Source: JABFRG01 sp046351415
GTDB taxonomy: Bacteria > Myxococcota_A > Polyangia > Polyangiales > Polyangiaceae
Length of the DNA stretch: 64,000 nt
Direction of reading: 5' to 3'
Assembly: GCA_046351415.1 (NCBI GenBank)
Contig: JAXLYO010000014.1
Span: 62,001-126,000, forward strand
Shown piece after piece: positions 24,372 through 32,704 of the stretch (position 1 is its first letter; each line of letters begins with the position of its first letter). The position numbers and the translations under genes were made by a program. The notes beneath the pieces are model-generated. The model ran no database searches. It saw only the letters and a program-made list of their open reading frames with translations, and had not been told where the DNA came from.

Positions 24372-25349
24372 ATGGCACGTGAAATCGAAGGTTCCGTGCT
24401 CTTCGACGAACTTCCTCCACCCGCCTTCACGCTTCCCCCTTCGCCCTTCGCACAGCCACTTCCGAGTGACGCACCTGCCTGCGACGGGTACGACCTCGTA
24501 CGCATTCTCGAGTCCGACCGAGTCGCGATCGTGTACGAAGCGACCGAACGAGCGACGGGCGAGCGTGTGGCATTGAGGGCCCTTCGAACCGAGCGTATCG
24601 GCGAACCCACGAGTCTGCGCGTTCTCGAACGGGAAGCGCGCTTGCTCTCTCGGCTTCGCTCGCCGCACGTCGTCGGCCTGAAGGGCGTCACCATGAATCG
24701 CGATGGGGCCCCTTGTCTCGTACTCGAGGCGCCGAAGGGCAAGACGCTTGCCTCGATCCTCCAGACGAAGCCTGTCTTTGAACAGCACGAAGCCGTCGAA
24801 TGCATTTTGCAGGTATGTGCTGCGCTCGAGACCGCCATGAGTGCCGGCGTGGTTCACGGTGACCTCAGTGCTTCGAACATCATCGTGAACGAGGAGCCGG
24901 GGGGCTCGGTCGTGAAAGTGAAAGGATTCGGGCGCATGCGTCCCGACATCGATGCCGTCGTATCCCCCTTCGCCCCGCCGCCCGAGCTGCGTTACTGGGC
25001 GCCGGAAATGCTCCGGCACCCAGATGCGGTGGACCCGCGCTCCGATCTCTGGAGTCTCGGTATTCTGCTCTATCGAATGTTGTCTGGGCTCTACCCTTAT
25101 CCAGAGCGCGGTCAAATCGCACTCTCCTCCGCCATCTCGTCCTACGACCCTCAGCACCTCGTCACCATCATGCTCGGCGTGGATCGGCTCCTTGCCAGCG
25201 TGGTCATGAATCTGCTTCGTCGCGACATCACGCTCCGCTACCAATCCGTCGAGGAGCTCATGACGGCGCTCCAGCCGTTCGCGCACGAGATCGTGCTCAC
25301 GGAAGATGATCTCATCCCGTCGGTGAAGATCTTTCCGGAAACGGGCTGA
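24372..25349 (+). CDS. Predicted pseudokinase paralogous to the upstream kinase
   Basis: The start at 24372 gives about 38 residues before the kinase fold, like the upstream kinase; an ATG at 24270 is also possible. The 325-residue product aligns along the kinase fold but lacks key residues. The glycine loop reads LESDRVAIVYEA, beta3 Lys is Arg69 (VALRAL), and the catalytic loop is HGDLSASN, losing HRD Arg and the following Lys. DFG is GFG (Gly185). Asp164 and Asn169 of the loop remain, and WAPEML and DLWSLGILLYRML are intact. It has no membrane segment. An allosteric partner or scaffold of the upstream kinase is inferred. Confidence 0.85.
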   Translation: MAREIEGSVLFDELPPPAFTLPPSPFAQPLPSDAPACDGYDLVRILESDRVAIVYEATERATGERVALRALRTERIGEPTSLRVLEREARLLSRLRSPHVVGLKGVTMNRDGAPCLVLEAPKGKTLASILQTKPVFEQHEAVECILQVCAALETAMSAGVVHGDLSASNIIVNEEPGGSVVKVKGFGRMRPDIDAVVSPFAPPPELRYWAPEMLRHPDAVDPRSDLWSLGILLYRMLSGLYPYPERGQIALSSAISSYDPQHLVTIMLGVDRLLASVVMNLLRRDITLRYQSVEELMTALQPFAHEIVLTEDDLIPSVKIFPETG

Positions 25350-25432
25350 GGTCGGCGCCGCGTCCGGGCCTCACGTCGGGCCTCACTCGTGGGTGGCGTC
25401 GCGAGTGTAGTGTGAAGTAGGGTCTGGGGGCC

Positions 25433-26968
25433 GTGAAGAGGCCCACTGCGTTCACCGTCTACGTGATCCTCGTCGTCATCACGGCGTGGTTCAGTGCGAG
25501 CTTCTTCAACCTGGACGAGCACTACATGACGCTGCAGTTCGCGGCGGTCAAACTCGGTCGCATCCCCGCGAGCGAAGCTCCCATCGAGTACGGCTTTCAA
25601 ATGCGCCCTTGGCTCCAGCCGGGTCTCTACACCGTGCTCCTGCGGGGCATGGAAGGGGTAGGGCTGCGGAACCCGTTCTTCCAAGTGACCCTGTTGCGTC
25701 TCGGGCACGGAGTGCTGACGATCTTTGCGCTTCGGGCGCTCATGCGTCGCTACACTCCCTGCGGCGCCGTCGAAACGGAGGGTCGCAATGTCGACGGCGA
25801 GGGCGTCCGTGACTGGAAGAGACGAGGAGTATGGCTCTATGCGTTTCTCCCGTATCTCTCCGTTCGGACGTCGGCCGAGAACCTGAGTGCGAACTTGCTC
25901 GCCTTTGCGCTTCTCGTGAGCGAGGACGCTCTCGTCAATCGGAACCGTCGGGGACGTGCGGCCGGCCTTTCGCTGCTGGGCGGGTTTCTCTTCGGGCTCG
26001 CGTTCGAAGTTCGGTATCAGCTCGTGTTCGCCATCGCCGGGTACCTTGCGTCGCTCGCGTTGCGCCGTGCGAAGGGGGCACTCTCTCTCGTCCCCTTTGC
26101 GGGAGCAGGCGGCGTCCTTGCCGTCGCCGTGGGCGCACTCGTCGATCATTGGGGCTATGGAACGTGGACCCCACCCATCATCGCCTACTTCCGCAAGAAC
26201 ATGGTCGAAGGCATGGCCGATAGCTTCGGCAAGGAGCCGTTCTTCGCTTACCTTTACCTGCCGCTCGCAAATATTTGTCTACCTGCAGCCGTCGCGTGCA
26301 TGGCAGGCGCCGTGGCATTTTGCGCGAAGGAGCGGAGGCATCCTATGACGTGGGTCATGGTGACGTTCTTCGTCGGCCATAGCGCCATCTCGCACAAGGA
26401 GGAGCGCTTCGTCTTCCCGGTCCTGCTCTTCGCGGTCGTCGCTTCGGCGATTTCGTTCGAACGATGGCGGTCCTCTCCGGTTTTTCTCCGCGCGCGAAGG
26501 TTCGTCTTTCCAGTGTATGCCGTCGTCAATGGGTTCGCGCTCGTGCTCCTTGCGCTCTTGCCGCTCAATTGGCGAGGAACCATTCGCGTCTACAAGGCGC
26601 TCTATGGGGACGTGTATGCACGTGAAGCGCACGAACCCACCCGCGTCATCCGCGTCATGGATGCCACGGTCGGCGCGTGGCAAACGGGCTTCTACCTTCC
26701 CGCCAAGTGGGAGCGTGTCAAAGCGGATGCGAAACTCACGTGCTCCTCGAGTGAGCGAACGTACTTGCTCGTGGACGAGACGCGCGGAGGCGCTCCTGAA
26801 ACTCCCGCAGGGTGCACGATCGAGCCGCTGATGAGTGATCTCGATGCGTATGCTCCGGTCGCATCAAGAGCGCGCATGCTCTGGTTCGCACGTACGACGG
26901 CACGCTTCGACTTCTTGCCGCACACCGAGTGGCACACGCTGTACCGTCTCGTTCCCCGTGCTCGGTGA
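25433..26968 (+). CDS. GT22-family (ALG9/PIG-B-like) glycosyltransferase, polytopic membrane protein
   Basis: The 511-residue protein has about ten hydrophobic segments. Two signatures of polyprenyl-phosphate-mannose-dependent GT22 enzymes are visible: the N-terminal FNLDEHYMTLQFAAVKLG acidic motif and HKEERFVFPV at about residues 319-328. Family members transfer mannose from dolichol- or polyprenyl-phosphate-mannose to lipid-linked glycans. The bacterial acceptor is unknown. The start codon is GTG with a GGGGG tract upstream. It lies 83 bases after the pseudokinase gene on the same strand and may be part of that unit. Confidence 0.85.
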   Translation: MKRPTAFTVYVILVVITAWFSASFFNLDEHYMTLQFAAVKLGRIPASEAPIEYGFQMRPWLQPGLYTVLLRGMEGVGLRNPFFQVTLLRLGHGVLTIFALRALMRRYTPCGAVETEGRNVDGEGVRDWKRRGVWLYAFLPYLSVRTSAENLSANLLAFALLVSEDALVNRNRRGRAAGLSLLGGFLFGLAFEVRYQLVFAIAGYLASLALRRAKGALSLVPFAGAGGVLAVAVGALVDHWGYGTWTPPIIAYFRKNMVEGMADSFGKEPFFAYLYLPLANICLPAAVACMAGAVAFCAKERRHPMTWVMVTFFVGHSAISHKEERFVFPVLLFAVVASAISFERWRSSPVFLRARRFVFPVYAVVNGFALVLLALLPLNWRGTIRVYKALYGDVYAREAHEPTRVIRVMDATVGAWQTGFYLPAKWERVKADAKLTCSSSERTYLLVDETRGGAPETPAGCTIEPLMSDLDAYAPVASRARMLWFARTTARFDFLPHTEWHTLYRLVPRAR

Positions 26969-27117
26969 GTCGCATAGACGCGTATTTTCGGACGTTCTTC
27001 GCGGCTTGGATCGAAGCCATATTTTCCGCATCGGGCTTTGATCCATGCGCCGAGGGGCAGGCACTATCGCACGGGCGTGAGAACTGCCGCATTTCGCATG
27101 GAATGAAGGCAAATGGG

Positions 27118-27152
27118 CGTTTTGCGTACATTGGCCCACATCGTGCAAAACG
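27118..27152 (+). promoter_or_regulatory. Inverted repeat in lipoprotein leader
   Basis: CGTTTTGC (27118-27125) and GCAAAACG (27145-27152) form perfect eight-base arms around 19 bases. The second arm ends six bases before the GAAGGAG ribosome site of the gene at 27172. It could be a leader stem or an operator; no T-run follows. Confidence 0.4.
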
Positions 27153-27171
27153 TTGGGTGAAGGAGCCCACC

Positions 27172-28056
27172 ATGATCCACCGCCGCCTCGTTCTCGCCCT
27201 CGCCGTCGCTGTTTCCCCTCTCGTCGCCTGCGCGGGCGAGACCGAAGAAACGGACGAAAGTGACATGTCCGAAGACGCGCTCACCGCCGCGGCGTCGAAG
27301 TGGGTCGGAAGCTACACGCACGCCGACCCCCGAGGAGGGTACTTGCGCTCGCTCGACCTCACCCAGGTGAAAGTCGGAGGCAAGACGAAGAACACGTTCA
27401 CGGCCTGGCGAACGATTCGCTCTCAGTGCCAAGGCGCCATCTGTCCGAGCATTCCGATTCGTGGAACGTGGTTCGTCGATTCGAAGAAGTTCTATCTCTA
27501 CCCAGAAGGGTCGGAGGCACTCTCTTACCGCTACGCAACGACACCGTACGGGACGGTCACGCTCGACAACGCAGTGACACGTGATCGAGCGGAACTCATG
27601 AAGCAAGCGCCCATCAAAGATCGAATCGCGAAGGCGCTCAAAGAGGCAGGGATCCCGAACGCCAAGGTGACCATCAAGCTCGAAGAGACCCGCGCTCAGG
27701 AAGCCGTGATGCCGGGCCTCGTTCAGTTCGACGAAGCGTTTGCTTCAGCGCTCCAGAGCTTCTTGCACGACGCGGATAGCCCAGAGAGCCCTCTCGCGAT
27801 TCTCGCGGACCGTGATGCCGAAGATCTCCCTGGTGCGTGCGCGCGCGGAACGAACGAGCAAAAGCTGGCCTGCGTCGTGAACCGCCCGCAGACCGAGATC
27901 AGGCTTCTCAACCGTGAAGAGCGCGCCGAGGGAGGGGAGGACACGAAGAAGTACTGGATCTTCTCGATGAGCCTTCCGCAGCTCTCGGATCACGGTCACT
28001 GGGCCGTCGTCGAACGCCGCCGCGCGGAAGCGACCTACAACTATGGATTCAACTGA
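27172..28056 (+). CDS. Lipoprotein of unknown function
   Basis: The start is set by a good ribosome site (GAAGGAG, six bases before the ATG) and a lipoprotein signal MIHRRLVLALAVAVSPLVAC; the open frame continues upstream but without these. The 294-residue mature protein starts with an acidic stretch. A beta-rich domain (SKWVGSYTHADPRGGYLRSL, FTAWRTIRSQCQGAIC) and a helical middle follow. Four Cys residues may form disulfides. No known domain is recognised. Its last 16 bases overlap the 3' end of the convergent SpoU methyltransferase gene. Confidence 0.8.
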   Translation: MIHRRLVLALAVAVSPLVACAGETEETDESDMSEDALTAAASKWVGSYTHADPRGGYLRSLDLTQVKVGGKTKNTFTAWRTIRSQCQGAICPSIPIRGTWFVDSKKFYLYPEGSEALSYRYATTPYGTVTLDNAVTRDRAELMKQAPIKDRIAKALKEAGIPNAKVTIKLEETRAQEAVMPGLVQFDEAFASALQSFLHDADSPESPLAILADRDAEDLPGACARGTNEQKLACVVNRPQTEIRLLNREERAEGGEDTKKYWIFSMSLPQLSDHGHWAVVERRRAEATYNYGFN

Positions 28057-28565
28057 GGCTTGCCCGCGTAGTGACGGCGTGCCCACTCGCTGAGCGCAAT
28101 GCCGGCGCACACCGCGACGGGGAGCGAATGGTTCACGCCATACATGGGGACGGCTACGATGGCGGTCGCTCTCTCGAGCAGACTCGCCGGAGTGCCGAAC
28201 CGCTCGCTGCCGAACACCATGATGGAATCGTCCGGGAAGGGAGCTTCGTCGTAGAGCGAGCGCGTCGCAGCTTCTCGTTCGAAGCAGAGCAGCGGGCGCC
28301 CCTTGGCGTAGGCAAGGAAGCTCGCTTCATCGGGAACGCGAACGATGGTCTCGTACTTCTCCATTCCCATGGAGGCTTTCTCGTAGTGAGGGGTGTCGCC
28401 GATGAGGATGATCTCGCGAACGAGATAGCTGTGGGCTACACGGATGATCGCCCCTACCGAGAACGCGTTCCCGAGGGTGCAGAGGGCGATGGAGAGCCGA
28501 TTCCGCAGCGGCTGGAGCAGCGTTCGGACCTCTTCGGGAGAGGCGTCCAAGGGCTGGGGAAGCAT
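28041..28565 (-). CDS. SpoU/TrmH-family RNA methyltransferase
   Basis: The start at 28565 gives 174 residues, close to small SPOUT enzymes such as TrmL; the open frame extends 77 codons further without recognisable homology. All three SpoU motifs are present: NAFSVGAIIRVAHSY (motif 1, with the conserved Asn and Arg), VFGSERFGTP (motif 2) and VPMYGVNHSLPVAVCAGIAL (motif 3, where SLPV replaces the usual SLNV). These enzymes methylate a ribose 2'-OH in tRNA or rRNA using SAM bound in a knot. The target is not predictable. It overlaps the convergent upstream lipoprotein gene by 16 bases. Confidence 0.88.
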   Translation of the reverse strand: MLPQPLDASPEEVRTLLQPLRNRLSIALCTLGNAFSVGAIIRVAHSYLVREIILIGDTPHYEKASMGMEKYETIVRVPDEASFLAYAKGRPLLCFEREAATRSLYDEAPFPDDSIMVFGSERFGTPASLLERATAIVAVPMYGVNHSLPVAVCAGIALSEWARRHYAGKPQLNP

Positions 28566-28685
28566 GGAATTGGGGGAGGCTAGCACGAGCCGGGGAGGTC
28601 GGTGTACCCGTGCGCTGCCATAAATATACAGAATGGTTCGTGAATATGCCTCGCGCCCGTGCGTCATTCTCTCGAACACTCGCTC

Positions 28686-28713
28686 TTGACACGGGGGCAG
28701 GGCCGAGTAGATT
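28686..28713 (+). promoter_or_regulatory. Sigma-70-type promoter of rpsL-rpsG
   Basis: A perfect -35 box TTGACA (28686-28691) and TAGATT (28708-28713, four of six matches) are separated by 16 bases, about 100 bases before the rpsL ATG. It explains expression of rpsL-rpsG independently of rpoBC, from which they are separated by a terminator and many genes. Confidence 0.7.
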
Positions 28714-28813
28714 CCCCGCTCCCATCGAAAGCGCCGATCGGCGCTGCGTTCGGCGGGGTGGACCCGCGTTTTTGCGTGTTCGGCCTCAATCAGCATCTTG
28801 CTCAGACGGATTC

Positions 28814-29212
28814 ATGCCCACTATCAATCAGCTCATTCGCTCTAGCCGGCGCGCAGCTCGCGCCAAGACGGCCTCTCCGGCCCTGAAGTCGTGTCCGCAG
28901 AAGCGCGGCGTATGCGTTCGCGTGTACACGACGACGCCGAAGAAGCCGAACTCGGCTCTCCGCAAGGTCTGCCGCGTGCGCTTGACGAACGGCATGGAAG
29001 TCTCGTCGTACATTCCGGGCGAGGGACACAACCTCCAAGAGCACAGCGTCGTTCTCATCCGCGGCGGTCGTGTGAAGGACCTCCCGGGTGTTCGCTACCA
29101 CGTGGTGCGCGGCACGCTCGACGCCTCTGGCGCGATCGGCCCGTCGAACACCAACAAGGTCAACCGCAACGTCAGCCGTTCGAAGTACGGCGTCAAGAAG
29201 CCGAAGGCCTGA
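28814..29212 (+). CDS. rpsL: 30S ribosomal protein S12
   Basis: The 132-residue protein begins MPTINQLIRSSRR at the family start, with ACGGA just upstream; the longer frame from 28610 is not real. S12 signatures TTTPKKPNSALRKVCRVRL and LIRGGRVKDLPGVRYH are intact. Lys43 and Lys88 (E. coli numbering), whose change gives streptomycin resistance, are wild type, and Asp89 is kept. Compared with the 124-residue E. coli protein there is an insertion of about eight residues (GAIGPSNTNKVNRN region, about 107-120) before the conserved SKYGVKKPKA end. It is co-transcribed with rpsG, which starts 53 bases later. Confidence 0.99.
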   Translation: MPTINQLIRSSRRAARAKTASPALKSCPQKRGVCVRVYTTTPKKPNSALRKVCRVRLTNGMEVSSYIPGEGHNLQEHSVVLIRGGRVKDLPGVRYHVVRGTLDASGAIGPSNTNKVNRNVSRSKYGVKKPKA

Positions 29213-29265
29213 GCCCAGCGCTCCGCCTCCGCCTCCACGAAGATTCTAGGAAAAGGTAGAAGACC

Positions 29266-29736
29266 ATGCCCCGTCGACGAGAAGTACCGAAGCGCCGCAT
29301 CACGCCGGACCCGAAGTTCAAAGACAAGCTCGTGACCAAGTTCACGAACACGCTCATGCTGGGCGGCAAGAAGGCGACTGCCGAAGCGATCCTCTACGGG
29401 TCGTTCGACATCATCGCCGAGCGCCACAAGGAAGACGCCATCGAGGTCTTCCGCAAGGCCTTGGACGGCGTGAAGCCGAAGCTCGAAGTGAAGAGCCGCC
29501 GCGTCGGTGGTGCGACCTACCAAGTCCCGGTCGAAGTTCGTCCGGAGCGCCGCGTCGCTCTCGCGATGCGCTGGCTCGTTCAATACGCCCGCGACCGCGG
29601 CGAGAAGACGATGCGCGAGCGCCTCGCCGGCGAGTTCGTCGACGCAGCCAACGGCCGCGGCAACGCCGTCAAGAAGCGCGACGACACGCACAAGATGGCA
29701 GAAGCCAACAAGGCGTTCGCGCACTACCGTTGGTAG
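29266..29736 (+). CDS. rpsG: 30S ribosomal protein S7
   Basis: The 156-residue protein has the standard S7 length and motifs: MPRRREVPKRRITPDPKF, KATAEAILYGSFDII, RRVGGATYQVPVEV and ALAMRWLVQYARDR. S7 nucleates assembly of the 30S head and binds 16S rRNA. A purine-rich AGGAAAAGG precedes the start. Genes fusA and tuf, which usually follow, are absent; instead a terminator and a minus-strand gene follow at once. Confidence 0.99.
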   Translation: MPRRREVPKRRITPDPKFKDKLVTKFTNTLMLGGKKATAEAILYGSFDIIAERHKEDAIEVFRKALDGVKPKLEVKSRRVGGATYQVPVEVRPERRVALAMRWLVQYARDRGEKTMRERLAGEFVDAANGRGNAVKKRDDTHKMAEANKAFAHYRW

Positions 29737-29761
29737 AAGGCAGACGCGGAAGCGCAGACAG

Positions 29762-29787
29762 CCCGAAGAGCTAGTCTCTTCGGGTTT
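29762..29787 (+). terminator. rpsLG terminator, shared with coding end of the opposite gene
   Basis: CCCGAAGAG (29762-29770) pairs with CTCTTCGGG (29776-29784) around a five-base loop, then TTT and, after a short gap, TTTTT. It begins 26 bases after the rpsG stop. The 3' arm also encodes the last residues of the YkgJ-type protein on the other strand, and its TAG stop lies across the loop. Confidence 0.9.
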
Positions 29788-30115
29788 CTGCTTTTTGTCG
29801 GAGCTTGAGCAGTGCCTTCCCTGGGCGCGATCCCTTGAGATCGATTTCTCCATCGCAGGCAGGGGAGCCCCGTTCGAGGTCTCGACAGGTCTGGGGTCTC
29901 ACCGCGTAGAGCTGGCAGGCGAAGGTGCCGTCCCCGCGGACCTCGAGGGCACTGCAGTGACCCTCGTGCATGTTCATGAAGGCTTTGTTGCCTTCGAAGT
30001 GCACGAACGCTTCGGCAAAGTCGCCGAGCCGCTCGTAGTCGTCTCCGGTAACCGCGACGTAGTGGGGCAGGTCGGAGAAGCAGCAAACCCCGCAGGCGAG
30101 GCAGTCGGGGGGCAT
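29771..30115 (-). CDS. YkgJ-family Cys-cluster protein
   Basis: From the Met at 30115 the product has 114 residues with the family signature CLACGVCC (Cys5, Cys8, Cys11, Cys12). Further Cys residues lie in HEGHCSALE, GTFACQLY, RPQTCRDLE and SPACDGE. Together these are the CxxCxxCC...C pattern of the UPF0153/YkgJ family, thought to bind zinc or an iron-sulfur cluster; its role is unknown. The open frame runs much further upstream, across the divergent protease gene, but only this part is conserved in type. No clear ribosome site is seen. Its end overlaps the rpsG terminator. Confidence 0.82.
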   Translation of the reverse strand: MPPDCLACGVCCFSDLPHYVAVTGDDYERLGDFAEAFVHFEGNKAFMNMHEGHCSALEVRGDGTFACQLYAVRPQTCRDLERGSPACDGEIDLKGSRPGKALLKLRQKAETRRD

Positions 30116-30172
30116 ATCGGGAACAAATAGATAGGCTTGGCGGTTCGCGCTAGCAAGGGTAAGGAATTGACC

Positions 30173-31342
30173 ATGAATCGTGCGGCGCTGTGGGGTTTCG
30201 GTGCGCATCGGACGGCGGTGTGCGCGTTCTTGGCGTTCTCTTTCCTCGTGGCGGGCAGCTCCGCCTGCAAGCCCACCCCTCCTCGCCCCGAACAGGCGAC
30301 GCCGACCATCTCGGCCACGGGCCCCGGTGATGCGCCCCCTCCGTCGAACATTGCGCCGCTCTCGTCGAATGCCCGTACCGAAGACGAGCGAAACACCATC
30401 AGCGTGTTTCGTGAGGCTTCTGACTCGACGGTATTCGTCACCCAAACCAAAGTGGTCGTCGACGACTTCGAAGGTACCGAACAGGAGGTTCCGGTGGGGT
30501 CCGGTTCGGGCTTCGTGTGGGACACACTCGGCCACGTCGTCACCAACTATCACGTGGTGAAAGGCGCCCGAACGCTCACCGTGACGTTCGGAAATCAAAA
30601 GACCTTCCACGCCGAGGTAGTAGGCGTCGAGCCGCGCAAGGATATCGCCGTACTCAAGGTTCCTGCTCCGAAAGAGCTCCTCAAGCCCGTCGTGGTTCCG
30701 AAGAAGCTCGATCTGGAAGTCGGCCAGAAGACGCTTGCCATCGGTAACCCGTTCGGTCTCGACCACACGCTGACGACGGGGATCGTGAGTGCGCTCGGGC
30801 GTCAGGTGCAGGGAATCGGCGGCGTCACCATCCGCGACATGATTCAGACCGACGCCCCCATCAACCCGGGCAATTCGGGTGGTCCGCTCCTCGACTCTGC
30901 GGGGCAGCTCATCGGCATGAACACGATGATCTTCAGCCGCAGCGGAAGTTCTGCGGGCATTGGCTTCGCGGTACCGGTGAGCACGGTCGCGCGCGTAGTC
31001 CCGCAGATCTTGAAGACGGGGCGCGCCGACCAACTCGGTCTTGGTATCAAGGCGGACCCGATGGGCAGGCTCGAACGTCAGCTCGGCGTTCGCGGCGTCG
31101 TCGTGATCAAGGTGCCTGCCGATTCGCCGGCGGCGAAGGCTGGCCTTCAGGGCCTTCAAGAAACCCAGATGGGCATTCGCCTGGGCGACGTCATCGTGCA
31201 GATCGGCGACACCAAGATCTCGAGCTACGACGACTACTACAACGCCCTCGACCTGAAGAAGGCAGGCGAGACCGTCGAAGTAAAGGTTCGTCGCGGCGAC
31301 GCTACGGTGTCGCTCAAACTCGAAGTGCTCGTCGTCAATTGA
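30173..31342 (+). CDS. HtrA/DegP-like serine protease, lipoprotein form
   Basis: The start at 30173 is supported by AAGGA and by a lipoprotein signal ending AGSSAC (Cys32). The 389-residue product has a Pro/Ser linker, then a trypsin-like domain. The catalytic triad is His127 (TNYHVV), Asp157 (KDIAVLKV) and Ser235 (NPGNSGGPL). One PDZ domain lies at about 290-385 (GVVVIKVPADSPAAKAGLQ, GDVIVQIGDTKI). HtrA proteases degrade or refold damaged envelope proteins. Most bacterial HtrAs are periplasmic or inner-membrane anchored, so the lipoprotein anchor is notable. Its TGA overlaps the TTG start of rlmN. Confidence 0.93.
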   Translation: MNRAALWGFGAHRTAVCAFLAFSFLVAGSSACKPTPPRPEQATPTISATGPGDAPPPSNIAPLSSNARTEDERNTISVFREASDSTVFVTQTKVVVDDFEGTEQEVPVGSGSGFVWDTLGHVVTNYHVVKGARTLTVTFGNQKTFHAEVVGVEPRKDIAVLKVPAPKELLKPVVVPKKLDLEVGQKTLAIGNPFGLDHTLTTGIVSALGRQVQGIGGVTIRDMIQTDAPINPGNSGGPLLDSAGQLIGMNTMIFSRSGSSAGIGFAVPVSTVARVVPQILKTGRADQLGLGIKADPMGRLERQLGVRGVVVIKVPADSPAAKAGLQGLQETQMGIRLGDVIVQIGDTKISSYDDYYNALDLKKAGETVEVKVRRGDATVSLKLEVLVVN

Positions 31343-32406
31343 GCGGGCCTACGTTGCAGTCCGCATTCGATATCCTTCCGGAGGAGCTCGCTCGGCTGTC
31401 GTTGCCGAACGACGCGGGCTTTCTGTTTGGTCGTATGCAGCGCGTCCGCTCGTGGAAAGATGGCGCGCCCGATTTGGGTGCCGCGGGAAAAGCATTTCTT
31501 CAGGAACGCTTCGACTTCTCCCTTCCGCGCGTCGTTCGGAGCATGCCTTCGACCGACGGCTCGACGAAGTTGCTTCTCGCGCTCGCCGACGGAAGCGAAA
31601 TCGAGTGCGTGCATATGCCACGCAATGTGAAGAACCCGCGCGTCACGATGTGCCTCACCAGTCAGGTGGGCTGCGGCATGGGCTGCACGTTCTGTGCGAC
31701 CGCCCAGATGGGGTTCAAACGAAACCTGACGGTTGCAGAACTGGTGGCGCAGGTCCTCGTCATGGTGCGCGACCTGGGCCCGGAAGAATCGCAGCGCATC
31801 ACTCTCGTGTTCATGGGCATGGGTGAGCCGCTCCAGAACTTGGACAACGTCCTCCGCGCTTGCCACATCCTTTCGCACAGCAAAGGGCTCGGCATTCCGG
31901 TCGGCCGCATGACCATTTCGACGAGCGGCTTGGTTTCGCAAATCGACAAACTGGGCCAGGCCAAGCTGCGGCCCACGTTGGCCGTGAGCCTCAATGCGAC
32001 GACGGACGCGGTGCGTTCTCGCATCATGCCCGTCGGTCGGACGTGGGATCTCGATTCGCTCAAGAATGCGCTCCTGCGGTTCCCGCTTCAGTCGCGCGAA
32101 AAGCTCACGCTCGAGTACGTTCTGCTCGGTGGGGAAAACGACTCGGATGAAGACGCCGATCGATTGGCGGCGTTCGCGAAGCCATTCCGACACAACCTGA
32201 ACCTCATTCCGTTCAATGCGTGGGAGGGGAGCGCGCACAAGGAACCGACCGAAGAAGATCTCCAGCGCTTCGTCAAACGCATGCAGAATGCAGGATGTCT
32301 CGTGACGGTGCGTCGCTCGCGCGGTCGTGACGTTGCTGCCGCCTGCGGTCAGCTCATCCAGTTGCAGGGAGCAAAGAGGGCGCGCGGCGCGCATGCCCGC
32401 GCCTGA
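31339..32406 (+). CDS. rlmN: Dual-specificity 23S rRNA/tRNA adenine-C2 methyltransferase
   Basis: This radical-SAM enzyme of 355 residues has the cluster motif Cys112-GMG-Cys116-TF-Cys119. The mechanistic cysteines are Cys105 (TMCLTSQVG) and Cys336 (AAACGQL). LVFMGMGEPLQN and MTISTSGLV are also family signatures. It makes m2A in 23S rRNA (A2503 in E. coli) and in some tRNAs. The start is taken as TTG at 31339, overlapping the protease stop (TTGA); a later TTG at 31354 is possible. The overlap indicates co-transcription with the HtrA-like gene. Confidence 0.93.
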   Translation: MSGPTLQSAFDILPEELARLSLPNDAGFLFGRMQRVRSWKDGAPDLGAAGKAFLQERFDFSLPRVVRSMPSTDGSTKLLLALADGSEIECVHMPRNVKNPRVTMCLTSQVGCGMGCTFCATAQMGFKRNLTVAELVAQVLVMVRDLGPEESQRITLVFMGMGEPLQNLDNVLRACHILSHSKGLGIPVGRMTISTSGLVSQIDKLGQAKLRPTLAVSLNATTDAVRSRIMPVGRTWDLDSLKNALLRFPLQSREKLTLEYVLLGGENDSDEDADRLAAFAKPFRHNLNLIPFNAWEGSAHKEPTEEDLQRFVKRMQNAGCLVTVRRSRGRDVAAACGQLIQLQGAKRARGAHARA

Positions 32407-32643
32407 GCGCACTTTTTGCCGTTTCTGGCTGCAGTTCGAGCGGGATCATCGGAAAACCCTGCGATGGGGACCCCTGTAGTGCGGATGTTACAAAAGTCGT
32501 CGCTGGCTGCGAATAGGCCGTAGTTCTCCGCATCTAGAGTACGGCCCCATCGACATTGGGCGTAGCGCCGATGCTACAAGCTCCGGGGGCTGTGGCTTTC
32601 TCGTGCACCTTGCAACCATGTTGAGGCCGCGCATGTTGCGAAC

Positions 32644-32681
32644 GACGAGCCGAGTCCGTTATGATTCGCTCGTCCTTTTTT
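32644..32681 (+). terminator. Terminator-like hairpin 23 bases before the TSP3/MYXO-CTERM gene
   Basis: GACGAGC (32644-32650) pairs with GCTCGTC (32668-32674) around a 17-base loop, followed by C and six T residues. Only 23 bases separate the T-run from the ATG at 32705, and a GGGAG ribosome site lies between. There is too little room for a promoter downstream of the hairpin. Transcription of the gene must therefore pass through it or start inside it, so an attenuator is possible; it may also end the rlmN transcript. Another stem, GGCCGTA/TACGGCC (32516-32546), lies upstream. Confidence 0.6.
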
Positions 32682-32704
32682 CTTCAAGCTTGGGAGCAAC
32701 GTAC

